This document shows positions 9,301 through 22,892 of a stretch of DNA of 64,000 bases, piece after piece. Below the pieces are notes generated by a model, which did not search any database, had not been told where the DNA came from, and saw only the letters and a list, made by a program, of their open reading frames with translations. The first letter of the stretch is position 1, and every line of letters begins with the position of its first letter. Both the position numbers and the translations under genes were made by a program. This stretch comes from Gonatopus flavifemur (Eukaryota; Arthropoda; Insecta; Hymenoptera; Dryinidae), in the NCBI GenBank assembly GCA_018340375.1, contig JAFFJZ010000001.1:58148001-58212000 (forward strand), in the 5' to 3' direction.

Positions 9301-12300
9301 CTAGCTATTTTCCATTTCATATTTACTCTGTTCTGATGTGAATGAATAAGGTTTTTTAATGATCTCTTTATTTTAATCATTCGAACGAACCAATTTTCAT
9401 GAAGTCATTTCATGAATATTCCGTATCAGAAACTTCATTTGAATATTCTATATTATGCAAGAATATTATGGACTATATTGGTTATGCAGAGAGAGTGTGA
9501 ATGAAATTTGTTTTCCTGAGTACACAAATTCGTGTAGAAATTCCAACTATCGAGTGTGCTTGTATTGAAAATTGAAATATCAGCATTGAATAATTATTGA
9601 GAGTTCGATTCATCAATAGATTGTGAGTTTTTCATACGAACGTTCCCTGGTAGAAATTCATCTAACTTCACTGAAGCTGGCTAGCTACTAAGAGCTCCCT
9701 GGCTAATCCCTAGTTAGAAATAACAACTCCTCAGCTGACAATAGCGTTACACTTTCCACTCAGGTCAAACAGAGATTACATTTCTTTATAACGTGATTCA
9801 GGAATTCGTTTCTCACTCCTTGGAAGATCTTCAATAACTTCCTTTTGCAGTAGATAACTGTATTCAAACGTTCATCCGTGTCATTCCTGATACGACAGCT
9901 TAAAGAATTTCCCTTTAATCCATGAAATATACGAACGGTCAATGGAAAGAATAATCCAAAAAACGATGAAAACCATCGAGCATTCGCCAATCCTCTGTTA
10001 TTCCCTCACGTATTTCCTCACCTACCCATTTCAGGTCTTACGAGCGATATTTCTGTGATTCATCGTCATAGCATCTGTTATTTGTGGTTAATGTTGAGTC
10101 TATTTATGAGATTAGGAATCGTCAGATTTTCATCCTCCATGCGAGCGTATGTTTTCTAGCCGCATAACTGCAGGTAAAAGCTATCAACCGTTTCGTTTTA
10201 ATCTCTTCCTTATCAGTCATAAACCGTGATATTCTAATGGGATTGTCGACGTTGGATATACATTGTTCCACGTCGAGTACTCGAATTTTTACGATCACAC
10301 ATTTTTCACATATCTCTCAAAATTATTCCCAGGGGTTGATTTCGAATAATAGCTTAGAGGAGGTTAAAAACTTGGAAAACTCCGCATCGATGTCAGTTGG
10401 AAAAAACTTGGTGGTATTCAACTTGCACTGTAATTACGATAAAGAACTTGGTACAGCTGCACACGTTCGTTCACGTGTTTCTTGAATTCCACGCTATAGC
10501 AAGAGAGATAAGAGAATACCAGAGACAAGTGAATTACTTCATACGTACTTTGGTATACCAAGGTATTCTATGGTTGTACGTACGTTCGTTTATATGGGGA
10601 CTCCCACAATCTTGGCGTTCCACATACGGAACAGCATGTCAATTCACTAAGGATGAGAATCTTTGCCGTTAATTAACCACGGATTTTTTAATTTAAAAAA
10701 AGGAACCTGGATAAATGAATGCTTCGTTCGTCCGTTCGTTCGATAATCAATGAAATGGGCCAAAACAGCAGCGTTGGCAGCATTTGTTACGGATCTGCGT
10801 TAGTATAGACACCAAATTTTCGTTTAATTGATTCGGTTCAATCATACCGTGAATACACGCATGCGACTTCACCTGCCCATTCCGTACCAGATCTTTTCTT
10901 CATAGCCGGTTTTTTAATTCGGTGCGCATTCCAATGTATATAGAGTCCACCGGTATATAAATGGAACATATTATTCGCGTATCACTTATTAACGAAGAAA
11001 ATATTAATTTCATCTGTTTTTCAATGTATCGTTGGATCAAGTTTGGTTGGTGACGACAAGAAAACGTTGAATCATGATAAGATATTAATCAGGATCGCCA
11101 GGTTTGTTACAAGACAGTATTGGATGGTTTTTCGGAGGTTATTGATCGTGATTCTCTGATTAAGGGAAAATAATCAATGGAAGTTGTGTATACTATTTTG
11201 GTCATACATGGATATCATCGTGTATAATTCAGGATTTACAAAAGCCGTTAGGAAACCCTGCGGTCATGTCATATTATTTCTCCTCTCTTTTAAGGGTTCA
11301 ACGTTCAGTGCAGAAGTCCATCTACGTGTACATCTACCGTTCATATATGTTGCAACGAAGAATTGCGATAATCCTGCTCCTATACATGTATGTACGTATA
11401 ATTTTATGCAACCACAAAAAAAGATAATTCACTAATTTTCTTTAAACTCCACGAGGTCAGTTCATTTGATTCATTCATCATTTTCTGTTTTCAATTTCAA
11501 ATGTGTGGAAGAAGAAAAAAAATTAGGTTATTTTCTTCATCAGCTTTGCTTTCATCGTTGAAAAAATTATCACTATTGTATTAAATTTGCTTAGTAATCA
11601 TCGTCATTCGACATCAGACGTAAGGTGGTGGTATTAGAATGGCAATTTAAGGTACGCGTCAACGTATGCAAAGCCACAAAATGTATACGAAGAATATAAG
11701 ATGCATAGTTCTGACATTTCAACATTAACAGCAATGCATTTGTCTTCGCATTTATGCAGCAGCTCATTTTTTACCTTTTCAGTCGACGAAATCTCACAGA
11801 TATGAAGTACGAATACATCTTGATAGTTTTGCAGTAATATTGCAGTGATCGGGTACTAAGCTTCGCTTTGTTTTCGATATCTTATTCAATTCTAACCAAA
11901 GCAATCCATGAAGATTCTTAAATTATATATAGTTGAAATAACAAAAGATTCCCAATTGACACGTGAGAACGAAAAAAAACACTATCCACAGTATTGTACG
12001 AGATGTGATATATCACGTCACTCCCACATAGCAATGCAAGCCAATCGAAAAGAAAAAATCTATTATATCAACCATTTCAATAGCAATTGTCAAGTTCTTC
12101 ATACAGTTATCGATGACAGTAGTACAAGCTTGAGGCAAAATTGTGACAAAGTGGTAGCAAGTATTTTATCATAGTCATATGGTGTCATATGGGATGGTAG
12201 GTGTTGACAAATCATGCGTCAAACGAATAAGAAATCTTGAACAAGCTTATTGTATGAAGATCAAAGAAAAAATATGTATGCTGTGTAGTCACTGATGATG

Positions 12301-12390
12301 ATCATTCGAAACCTGCTACCTTTTTATAATGAGAATGATAAAAAGACTGCCGAAAAGTCTATACATTTTACTTAAAAATCGAATCATATA
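6301..12390. other. AT-rich stretch, no gene supported
   Basis: Open frames are 60-110 codons and scattered on both strands with no recognisable domain. The longest is 8397-8729 on the minus strand. T or A runs of about 10 nt lie near 8062 and 9003. An imperfect TTGGTATACCAA palindrome lies near 10550-10565, and CGTTCGTCCGTTCGTT-type short repeats lie near 10724-10742. I see nothing that supports a gene or an intact mobile element. Confidence 0.4.
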
Positions 12391-12549
12391 CACGGAGGAA
12401 GATAATTCACTATGGTAGCTATTTCGTGTAAAGAAGGGATACAAAAGATGGATAGTTTTTATAGCAATCACTTTGGTTGTCACAGCCAAAGAGTAGCTAT
12501 CACAGATAATTTTCAGCTATTCAAATATCAACATCATTTTTTTTTCGTG
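12391..12549. mobile_element. Degenerate palindromic MITE, copy A
   Basis: The left end, CACGGAGGAAGATAATT followed by TATGGTAGCTA, matches the right-end terminal repeat of the element at 47450-47674 (CACGGAAAAAATAATT then TGTGGCAGCTA) apart from scattered substitutions. The right end is a T run followed by CGTG. The interior contains a hairpin: ATAGC...CTTTGG opposite CCAAAG...GCTAT, about 12452-12502. At about 159 bp it is shorter and more diverged than copy C. No coding capacity. I infer a nonautonomous DNA transposon relic of the same family. Confidence 0.5.
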
Positions 12550-15500
12550 TAGTTTAGTTAATCATCGTCTTCAAATTGTTTTTCAAGTTGATTTTGATTG
12601 TCAATGTACAGCCGTACTGTGGAATTTGAGACAGATACAATTTTTTATAATAGCAAAGATGAATTATGGTGTTTTCTCATATTCTTGTCTATGACCTCCA
12701 TCGTCAGTTGAAAATGACACTCTTTGACTTCTGTTCCAAATCAAGGAATACAGAGGAAATAAAAACCACGAGTTCGAATACAAAGATTCGATCAGAAAAA
12801 ATGTCATCACCTACAGCATTTCTTTGCGTATATGACTCGAGTATGAAACCATCAAAGTACATTACCCATTTCGTAAGCGCATCCTCGATTCGATTCAAAT
12901 AAGACGTACCTGTAACAGAAAAACAATAAATCTTCCATTATTAATGTACCAATGTTCGGTTGAAAATTAATGAAAATTCAGTTCTAGTTTGCTAAAGGGG
13001 AGATCATCTTAATTGATTTGAAGATCGAGTAGATTATGACTCAACGATCGATAGAATATTATTACGAAACTATAAACAATGGCTTCTATGTTATTCTCTC
13101 TGTTAAAAGAGAGAGATGGAAAAATGACGAACCTCGTTCTTTCGTTCGACTAATCTGATCATTCAGTTAGCGATGCATATTGAGATTTCTTCTACTCGGA
13201 TGACCCTAATTATTCTATAATCAAAAGTCGGTGATGAAATAAAATTCATTCTCGGCTGATAATTCGTGGAGCTTCTTAGAGTTTCATAGAAAAGAATGGG
13301 AGTTGATGAAATAAGTTTCATAACGTTTTGAGATTACGTAATATAATATTCAATTAGTTGAATATGAAATGTCTCAAGAATGACATATCGAGAGAATGTG
13401 TTTATCAAAATCCTTTCCACTGGGATTACACAATATCGAGTGAACGTATTCGAGTATGATACACCACATCGTATCACTCGTAATGAGATTATCTACGGAT
13501 ATTTAGTATTTTAATGCTGGAAGGAAAAATATAAAACAAAGATGTCGGTAGAATCAGAGAATCCTGTGTGTGTCGTGTTATTCTGTTGCAGTGCACGAAG
13601 GAAGATTAAATGCATCGGTGATTAAACGTGCCTTCACGCTAGGGTTTAAGTGTTCCCACGTATTACTGGGTCAATAGACTTTTCCTACGAGAAGTAACGT
13701 ACAGTAACCCCACCTCTTGTGACCCAATAAACTAACGATAACCACACTTATCGATTGATTTATACAATAATTTGTCTCGTTTTTGTGAATTGAATTACTA
13801 GAAAGAACGAACTCGCTTTGAAATTTGTACAATTACCATAAGTCTTCATATACGGTTATCACGTGAACGATCCTCGCACTTGGGCATACTCTCCAGCGCC
13901 GACTATAATTACTACCCGACTCGAAAGTATAGTAATTTGCCAAGTAGAAAGGTAGTTGATGCCACGATGTAGTAGCAACATTTATACCTAATTAACATTT
14001 GTCTCTATCGTCGAGGATGTTCGAAAAGTTTCCACCTGGTTTCACGTTGGCCAGAAGCTAGATATTAATATCACGAAAGTGAGCTTTTCTCACGAGATAC
14101 AGGTTTCATCAGTGTGATTTCCGCGAAAACCATTGGGCCGCCATGATGTTATATCGAGGAGAGAATTGGTGCTCGTAAATCCGGGCAGTTACCATTACCG
14201 TTACCCCACGAGGCCGAACAACGAGGAAGATACTCCTTCGACTATACTGTAATGCAAGTCTCGGCAAGATGAGAGAGAAGCAGGCTCTGCCCTTGAAGTC
14301 TGAAAGAGTAATATAATCGCGCGGCGCACCGTGCGAACCCAGTACCCTGGAAGAAGGATGAATCTACAAAGATGGCAACGAAATATTGAACGAGGAGCGC
14401 AAGAACATCCGCCAATTGATTCTACAGCCTTGATAAATTTGTTTCGATATATCGAGACGTTTCAATCTCCTACTTCTAATGGATTTTATGTTTTTAGAAT
14501 ACCTTGTTTAGAATACTAAATCAATTCCCGTGTATCATTGTAATGATACACATCCAAAGTTCATAACTTGTTTCATCCTTGGATAAAACCTTACCTCCGA
14601 CGAAAAAATATCTCCAAGGGATACAATTTAGTTTTGCAATTCAATGTAATGAAGATTGCTCTATATTGAGATCAAACTTGATTCTACAACATTTCATTTC
14701 GATTCGTATTTAATATTGGAATGTTCTCATTAAATATCATTTCATGTTCAATTAAACTTTTGTTGTAGACAAAGGTTGGAACAAGATACACAACAGGATA
14801 CAATTTTCAACATCGAATAAAAATACATCCCCATTTAATTTTCTATTAAATCATACCTGTGCCATGGTTACAGGAAACTGAGAATCGATTTATCACAAGT
14901 ACTCTGGTATTACACCATTACATTATCCGACTAATTTTCCTAGTGTATAATACGTCCGCTCTACAACTTTACGGATCACCCGTTAGGTCTTGTACACGTA
15001 TACACGTACACTTATATACACACCGCGTAGATGTCGTATCGATCTGTAGATGTAATCGAACGATCATTTACACTGTGATTTACGAGGTCGTGGCGCCGCC
15101 ACAATTGATGCCAGGTTGCGGTTGGTTTACTCACGATACCGACGCGTGTTGGTACATTATCGTTGTTGCCCTCTAAAAACACATCCATTAAGACGGTGGG
15201 ATTTTTTGACTACACGAAATCGTTTGCCAAAGTTCAAGAAATCTGCACGTATTCTATCTGTGTTTTAGTTATTCGGCACGCAGCAGTTTTGTTTGTTGGA
15301 TGGATTTTCCATTGATCATAACAATTGTCAAACAATACATATTGAAAATTTAATCTCCTCGTTGATCCAACGTGAACAAGATATGACAAAGGTAACAAAG
15401 AATCTTCTCCGCGCAATCTCGCTACGTCAAATCTCGAAGCATTGAAATCACCGGCTGCAAGAATAAAGAGTTCATCGATGATTCATACAAACTGTTTTCA

Positions 15501-18390
15501 CTTGATTATAAAACTTCTGTTTATAAAAACTCTTTATTTCATATTCGTGGAGAAAAAATTGATTAAGACGAATGTGGAAGTTGGTTCTCTCATTGTCAAA
15601 TTTCTTTTCCTTCCGGGAACAGGTAACAGTAAAAACACGAAAGTGGAATACTTACTGCTCGAGATTTATAAAATCACCATTTATCTTCTTTAGAAACGAT
15701 TCAAACCAGGAAGTCGTAATTGGGATGAAGATCGAATGGAAGACAATCAATAATTATCACTTGAATTATTTTTTGCGATTCTTACCTAAATTTCGACATT
15801 TCAATCCAACTGTGTCACCTGTAACCGTGTCCCCTTAGACAAAGCATTTTTGACCTCAATCGATCCAACAGTCGTGGAATTCAAATCTCATAAAATATTC
15901 CTATAAAATTTGCGCTACAAAAATCACGAAGAAAATTACATACCATACGGAGTTAAATTGAATAATGCACTATTTATACATACATTTGATTCACTCTCAT
16001 TTCAGAACGTCAAAGAACGTACGTACAATTCAATGACTGCTGAAGAAAGAGGCGGGAAAGAATATAGACATATACATAATAATAGCAGACCCCAAGTCTT
16101 ACGTGATTATGTAATGTAAAACCTAACTCAATTTTACGCAACTCGTAAAAGGTGCTCTCTTGTGATACAGTCCCATTGTCATTTCAGAGAGGAATAATAC
16201 GCCGTTCTTTTACGTGTGGATATAATTTTTCCTTTTTGAAAATCCATATAGGCGTATTTGGTACACGTTTCGATCAACTTTGGAATGTGAGTAACTGGAA
16301 AAAAGCTACGCGGATGCTCAGAAGTTTGATTGAATCTCAACGAAGCCATACGTATGTGGTACAATATGATATTTCAGAGGGATTCTCTCATGAGCGTAAC
16401 AACGGTAGCCGTAGGTTAAATTGCACCTTTTTTCCTCTTTCCGTGGAGTAATCTACGCTAGATGCATCATCTATCGATCAACGATCAATGAGAAAAATAA
16501 TTACGTTCTCTCGAATAAGAATTCTCGAACGTGAAGAATCATTGTAGCAAAGTAAATTATTGAAGTTGATTGTTCGATCGGTGTAATACTAAGGTTCTCT
16601 ATCGATACAGGATTAACGCTCTCCGCTACTGTGAATAACTACTGTAAAAATAGATACTGTACTTAATTATACGCATGATATAATCTCACGTATTAAGACA
16701 TTTTCATCCTGTTATTTCAAGACTCGCACGAGAGGGCAAATGATTTTTCATGAACATAATAACCGTGGGAGTTTCTATCATCATTTAAATATAGCGACAA
16801 TGATTTCAAGTTGAAATAATATTATGATATTTATTTCCAGGTCATTCATCTTCTGAAAGATTTGAGAGCGTGTAATAACAGTAGCCGTTGTTCGAAATCG
16901 TACATTCTCTATCGATCGCGGGTACGTCAATCGATCGGCATTGAATTATCCTCATTTTCTTTTGAGGGAAGAAAAACCGCCGATTCGTTTTGATCAAAAG
17001 GAATAGAGCTTCAGACGCGTGCGTGGTTGTTGTTGTATGAATACATTGCGTCCCCGGCGTGTTGTTGGAGGTTAGGTAACGGTGCAGCTACGGCAATCGT
17101 GGTATTAGTACTTGTACGAAAGTAAACTCACGTGTGAGATAGAAGATGTATGGACGGACAGGATCGAAGGAAGAGCTAAGAGATGCACGGGGAATGAGAA
17201 CGACTAGCTCACGATTCCTCTTAACAAACCAACAAAGTCTGCGAGTACAACGGGACGATAATACTCCATTGTCCAAACTCGTGCATGTATTAGTGAATCG
17301 AGGTTGTGCGGATGAACGTTAGACAAATTTTCAACCGATAACCATTTGTTTGTGGTCAGAAAAGATCATGGGAATTGTAGATTCATCTGCATAATTCAGC
17401 TAACGACGATGTTGGATCTTGATTTAATTTTACATTGTAGTTTCAATAATACATTCGAACTAATGATTATTTAATCGATTCTGGACGTATTATATTGTAT
17501 TCGTCATTGGACATCGGATAATTTTACAGATTTTGAAAAAAATGGATTATTGAAGATATTCCATCTGAAATATCAATTTCGCAGAGCATTGACCTCATTC
17601 TTTGTTTCAACGAAGAACAACGAAGTATTCAAACCTATAATTCAATGTTCTCATCGATGCTAAAGTGAATTCAAAAAATTACAAGTAAAAATGTCAAGTT
17701 ATGTTTGTACAACTTGAATCCGATGACCATGAATTTCCGAAGAGAACAATTATTCCATTTTCATTCATACGATATACCATGATAAAAAGATTGACAAAAA
17801 GTGATTCTCGGATACCTATTCACCCGACGTGAGTTTTCATATGGGAAATTTATATCTGACCTCGCGAATACGATTGCTAACATTTCAACGATCCATAATA
17901 GCGCCATTACGGACAATAATGCTACATCATTAATGGCCCGTTAAAACGTCAGGCACCTATGTTTATCGGATATGAATTCTCATGTAGGAAACTCATTTCC
18001 CATACATTTCCTTGTAAGCAATTCATTTGCCACGAATTCGAATATAAATCGCTGACTTCCCTATCCGGATTGATACTCACATTCAATGAAAGTGCATTTG
18101 TATTTTTCCAATTGAATCTTTGACGAGCATCGCTCATGAAAGAAGGAAATCTATTTGTCGAAATTCTTGAACTTCACGACGACACGAGGAATAAAATCAA
18201 TCGCGATAAGAGCAGAACTGTTTTCTTCCAAGTTCAGGGATCAAGTTCAGGAAGGTTAATGGCTACTTGATATGAAGAATGGTTACCTTAACGCGATTAT
18301 ACATCGAAATAGCTAGATCGTAGAAGAGATTAATTTGATAATATATTCTCGCGCCCTGAAATGTAAATTATCGAATTAAGCCTCGGTGAA
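12550..18390. other. AT-rich stretch with scattered GC-richer patches, no gene supported
   Basis: A perfect CACGTG E-box lies at 13860-13865. TACTGGGTCA and TGACCCAATAA around 13665-13733 form a weak inverted pair. GC-richer patches lie at 14120-14350 and 16900-17290 without a convincing open frame. A 105-codon plus frame (14859-15176) and a 99-codon plus frame (16152-16451) have no recognisable motif. Nothing is firm enough to call. Confidence 0.35.
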
Positions 18391-18711
18391 TTGTGGGAGG
18401 CTGGAGAGAACGTGTGCCACAGAATACCACAGAAATCAAGCGAGAAAAGGATCAAATGTGAATTGCGCTGGATCACGGAGGGTGGAACTTCTATTTCTGT
18501 TACCGGACTCCCACACGAGAAACGCGCGAGTACCATGTCATCTCCGCCTAGCCCAGATTTCAATGACTTTTTTTCTCTGGTGGAGACAATCACACACGAC
18601 ACCAACGACAAAGATCGTGACCGGCCTCGCTTGAACCCGGACACCAGATATAAACGTGTATTCAAACGTACCGTATATCTCCGGACGATCGGTGGTGATC
18701 CGTGTGAGTGA
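18391..18711 (+). CDS. Possible coding exon in a GC-richer island
   Basis: The plus frame is open for 106 codons, with a hydrophilic, charged product (many Lys, Arg, Asp) and a Ser/Pro-rich patch around residues 48-56. The first ATG is internal, at about residue 49. Close to the frame end, GATCCGT is followed by GTGAGT at about 18703, a usable 5' splice-site match. The surrounding 18380-18860 is GC-richer than its flanks, but the minus strand is also open for 142 codons across the same segment (18330-18758), so strand and reality are uncertain. No family is recognised. Confidence 0.2.
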   Translation: MWEAGENVCHRIPQKSSEKRIKCELRWITEGGTSISVTGLPHEKRASTMSSPPSPDFNDFFSLVETITHDTNDKDRDRPRLNPDTRYKRVFKRTVYLRTIGGDPCE

Positions 18712-18759
18712 AGGTAGAAGGAGTAAAGAGGAAGACTGCACAACATTGAAAATTGCACT

Positions 18760-19639
18760 CGAATACACGTTTAGAGAATGCAACTCGGCGGTACGTTTGT
18801 GTATATACGTATGCACACATGCGTTTTCGCACGTGCAAAATGATAAAGCTCGAGAAACTTGACTGTAACCTTTTTCTCAATCTTTCAGATTCATAAAGGA
18901 CGAAATAAAAGACACAGAAGGTATGAGTAAGTACGGTATCGCGATATGATATGGATAAGTATACGTATAGAGGCAAACCGTGCATACAGCTCATTTAAAA
19001 TAGACAGTTGTAACGGGAATATTCTTTACAAAACTTTGTTGAGATTTTGTGCGCAAAGCAGGCAATTTGGATGAATTTTTCTTAGTATTGTGAATGATCG
19101 CTGTTGGAAAATGGTCGAAAGAACCACATACGTACAAGGATACGCTCGATTAGCAAATATTGATATTTGTAATAGACTCGAGGATCACGTTAACTTCAAA
19201 TGACTGGAACTACTTAAACGAGTAGTATACTCCAAGTATTTTCTCATGTCCATCTTTCTCATGAGGCTTGAGATATTGAAGTATTCAAGATATTGAAGAA
19301 AAAGCTAATAGAATCCAAAGATTTTTCTTCACGTTTGTATCATTTTGAACGAATAAATACTCAAAGGATACTCAAAAAACAAATTACATCCCTCAATCAC
19401 ATTTGAATGAAGAACGGATAATTAGTTTGAGAAATGCCTTGAGAATTTTTTCTTCGATCCCGATCTTGGCTCTCCCATCGACTCGCGGGATACTTGGAGA
19501 ATAATGATACTGTAATTTGAATTTCCATACGGCACCAAAATTTCAACAGGCCAATACCAAAAAAAGGCGATTTTTTTCCCCCAAGAATTTTAATATACCC
19601 TATGTTAACCGATCCGAAGGGATATTTTTTCCCTCGATA
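18760..19639. other. AT-rich stretch, nothing distinct
   Basis: No gene, palindrome or long repeat is seen. Short A/T and GAA-like runs occur around 19270-19345. Confidence 0.4.
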
Positions 19640-19865
19640 CACCAAGGTAATGTAAACTGAGGAGAAAGCGGCAAGGACTACGACCGCTTCTTCGTCCTTT
19701 CGTTCGAATGCAAAGCCGGTATGCAGCGTATTATGGACCACCTGGCAACAACGTGGAATTTATGGGGCCAGCCTCATGCCAGATTTCTACATTTCGGTAG
19801 AAGTGGAATTATGTTCTCACCCAGCGGCTACTCAAAAAATTGGTAGGCGGGTGAAGAAGAGATAG
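19640..19865. other. GC-richer island with stacked hairpins; coding or structured RNA unclear
   Basis: The segment stands out from the AT-rich flanks. All three plus frames are open over most of it; one runs about 60 codons to a TAG near 19845. Two hairpins follow each other. At 19784-19803, TTCTAC pairs with GTAGAA around a 6-nt loop. At 19814-19858, TTCTCACC with CG and CTAC pairs with GTAG, CG and GGTGAAGAA around an A-rich loop. On the minus strand the loop reads AATTTTTTGAG, a match to the Sm-site pattern. I cannot decide between a coding exon, a structured RNA and a repeat relic. Confidence 0.3.
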
Positions 19866-21732
19866 TTGTTTCAGCTTAACACGGCTCTGTTGAAGTTATT
19901 GAGTAATGAATCATGTAAATCCTTGCGAATTCGTGGCGAATGATAAAATATTCGGTATTTTGAAAAGAGAGATGGGAAGACAAAGGGCAAGGATCGTGAG
20001 GAAGATTTGAATTCTCAAGGATTTTGAACTTGAAGCTTTCGAATATTCCACGAGTTTCGTGGAACGAGGAGATTGAAGTTTATAAATTTCGTGTTGAGAC
20101 GTTTCACTTTCTATCCTATAAAATAAAGAACAAAAGTATCCAACTTTTGTTTTGTATTGTTTTATTATACGGATGATAGGAGATGGATGTTCCAAGATAA
20201 TACAAATGAGCGGATTTTTTCTTTTTTGAAGAATTTAATTTGAATCTAACAATACACTCATTTGCTCAAGAACACTTTCCATCTCATTGTTGAATGTACA
20301 GTTGATGTAGTCAGAAAATCAGATAAAATATCTTCGTTTGTGTGGTATACGTAAAAGATTGAATGGGTAATTCATTTCGTTAGAAGACAGGTTGATGGAT
20401 TGTTCTAATATTGTTTTGTGGAAAGAATGGATGGATTTTCGTAGTCTTATCAAATTCTTTCTCATGAAATCCGTGATGAAATATATTGATACGCGGAGAA
20501 TATGTTGTGATGAATTATTTATTGTTTCTTTATGCGCACTACGGTCTTTTCAATTCATTCTCAGTTCATTTTGTAAAATTCTTGAGTTCAAATCAATGTG
20601 AGAGTCCATTTCATTCTTTCAATTGAAATTTACGCGAATGAAAAATGTATCAAAATTATATATAATTCATATAGATTTACATGGAAAAAAAATTCGCGGT
20701 AAATTCTGGGACAGGTAGAATATCTATTACCATTTCAAACAAATTGTGGCAATTCTAACTAAATTGGAGTAGATTCGATGGTAGTTGCAGTCAATTATAC
20801 TTCAAAATTGTTTCTTGTGGTAAATATGACAAATAATTTTTTCGCGTGTATATATAAATTGTATATGAAGTATAAATATATTGAATTATATATCATTTTG
20901 AACATTTTTCCGTTTGAGTGTTTGAACTGCGATTCAACGATTCGCACGCATTCAGAGAAGAAAATCTGCATCAGCAAGATTGGTCTTCTGAACCACGCAA
21001 ATCTGAACTACATAAGTAAACTCGATCCGATTATTCTACTCCACAAATCTGAAGTACACAATGTGCACGGAATCTCCAACTACAAAATTCAATGTACGAT
21101 GATTGTTTCCATTCTACAAAAATATTAAACCAATTATGAACTATGCAAGATTTAAATTACACATGAGAAAGTACGAAGATTATTTTACTACACAAACCCA
21201 AACTACACCGTTTCCAAGTATAATGTATTAAACTCCACCGCTCCAAACTAAATCAGCAGAATTTGGGAAGTTCGATTGAGTGAAAGATTAGTTCCATCTC
21301 CTTCTCGCCAATTGTAACGAAATCTAACCAATCCTGCACCAGAACAACGTGGTAATCTGCTATCGAACTGTGATGAATTATTTTGTAGTTCAAAAGGCCA
21401 GCTCAGACTGTTAGGAAAATTGCGGATTGAGCAAACACTTCACTAAAAAAAAGATTTTTTACTGCAACACTAAAGGTTTTTCTCATTCAATACAGCAAAT
21501 TTCTGAAAATTGCTATTCCAGCATGAATTGTTGTTTGCGTGCGGAGAAAAATTTGGTGATCTTCTATTCAAATTCATATTTCAAGAGATTTAATTTGAGT
21601 AAATATTAATGTCAAGTGCACCAAAATTCGATTCAAATCATAGGAATTTTGATTCGGGGACTACTAATTTCAGATTCGTTGCTGTTAAAACAACCTTTTC
21701 TCTTGATTGAATAATATTAACGTAAACTTTGA
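19866..21732. other. AT-rich stretch, nothing supported
   Basis: A 116-codon plus frame at 20778-21128 is very AT-rich, with many Ile, Asn, Lys and Tyr as expected by chance from this composition. There is no domain and no splice context. Otherwise nothing is seen. Confidence 0.4.
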
Positions 21733-22005
21733 ATGAACTACCTGAAATATGAATTTTTGATGGAAATGTACAAAACAGATTTGAGGAGAAAATCAAAAGT
21801 TAATCCATCATCTACTATCCAAATAACGGTAGTTCGTCGCATTCTCAAGAGGTTATTCTGGAAATGCAAAATATGTGGTATAAAATATTCGAAGAACAGT
21901 TTGAAGATGTATCACTTGTCATATCCCGTGATGCAAAGGGTTACGAAATATCCGCACTCTCCTCGCATATTCATTTTCGATGAATCTGCAGTTCTTAATA
22001 AATAA
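21733..22005 (+). pseudogene. Open frame with zinc-finger-like relic
   Basis: This ATG frame of 90 codons has no recognised overall family. Around residues 44-64 it shows C-x2-C-G-x2-Y, then a histidine 12 residues after the second cysteine, then L-S-Y. This spacing is like the C2HC fingers of BTB-zinc-finger (lola-type) alternative exons, but the final ligand position, four residues after the histidine, is Val not Cys, and no second finger follows. It could be a decayed exon or a chance resemblance. A real finger would need the missing ligand, so I list it as a possible relic only. Confidence 0.15.
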
Positions 22006-22852
22006 GAATCGGAAATAATAATGTAAAATCTTATGGATTTCATGGATTGGAAAAGAAATGTACTTATTCTCACCACAGAATTCACATGACGACATCAATG
22101 GAATATTCGGTTGAATTAAAACTCAGTTATCCGTTCTAAATAAATAATCCAAAATATCTACTAATTCATCCAATACGGACAACCAGTTTCAGTATTCATT
22201 TGAATATTTTATTGGTATCAATAAATATTTCTCGAAGAAATCATAAATATCATTCCTCGAGCAACTGCTACTCTTCGATTTAACATAAATTTTTGGTTCC
22301 ATATTTTTAACTCAAGTTGAATACGCGTCCTAAAATTAACAAATCTTCATATAAGATTATTATGTATTTTTCTCGCCCCTCCCTTCCGCATGATAAAATT
22401 CATCAGTCCAAATGAAGAAGAACAAAATCCAAAGTATGTGTTATTTATTCTCGTACCGTGACATTTTATTTCGAAATAATCACTTCAGAAACGATTGGAT
22501 GAAGACAACTATTGAGATAAATTCTCAACAGGTTTCTCAATTAAAATGAAGTGGCAGATAATTATGAATTTGAGGTAATAACCACTTCGAATGAGTTAGT
22601 AACAACCTGTTTAGATCTACATCTCTTGCATTTACTAATATTAACGAATGCTATAGATGGATTTACATTAAATGAGAAGAAAATTGTTATTAATTGTTAC
22701 AATCGATTTTATTCATCGCAAGAAATCGTCACGAGTGACAATCAGTTGAGTAAAAAGAAGAGCTTGATATTAATCTGCTGAATTTATCGTTTGTACGCGC
22801 AGGTTCGGAGGTGAAGATCCTTCCTTCGGAGACTTTATGCATGAGGGATCTA
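22006..22852. other. AT-rich stretch, nothing supported
   Basis: Short open frames only (at most 76 codons). No repeat or palindrome of note. Confidence 0.4.
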
Positions 22853-22892
22853 TGTATGTGTGTGTGTGTGTGTACACACACACATATATATA
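22853..22892. repeat. Mirrored TG/CA/TA microsatellite
   Basis: A TG dinucleotide tract runs directly into its complement (CA) and then into TA repeats. The TG-CA part is self-complementary and could form a hairpin. Confidence 0.9.

Noticed and set aside
19814..19858. A U-class snRNA gene on the minus strand
   Set aside because: The Sm-like word lies in the loop of a strong stem instead of between stems, and no known 5' snRNA motif was found.
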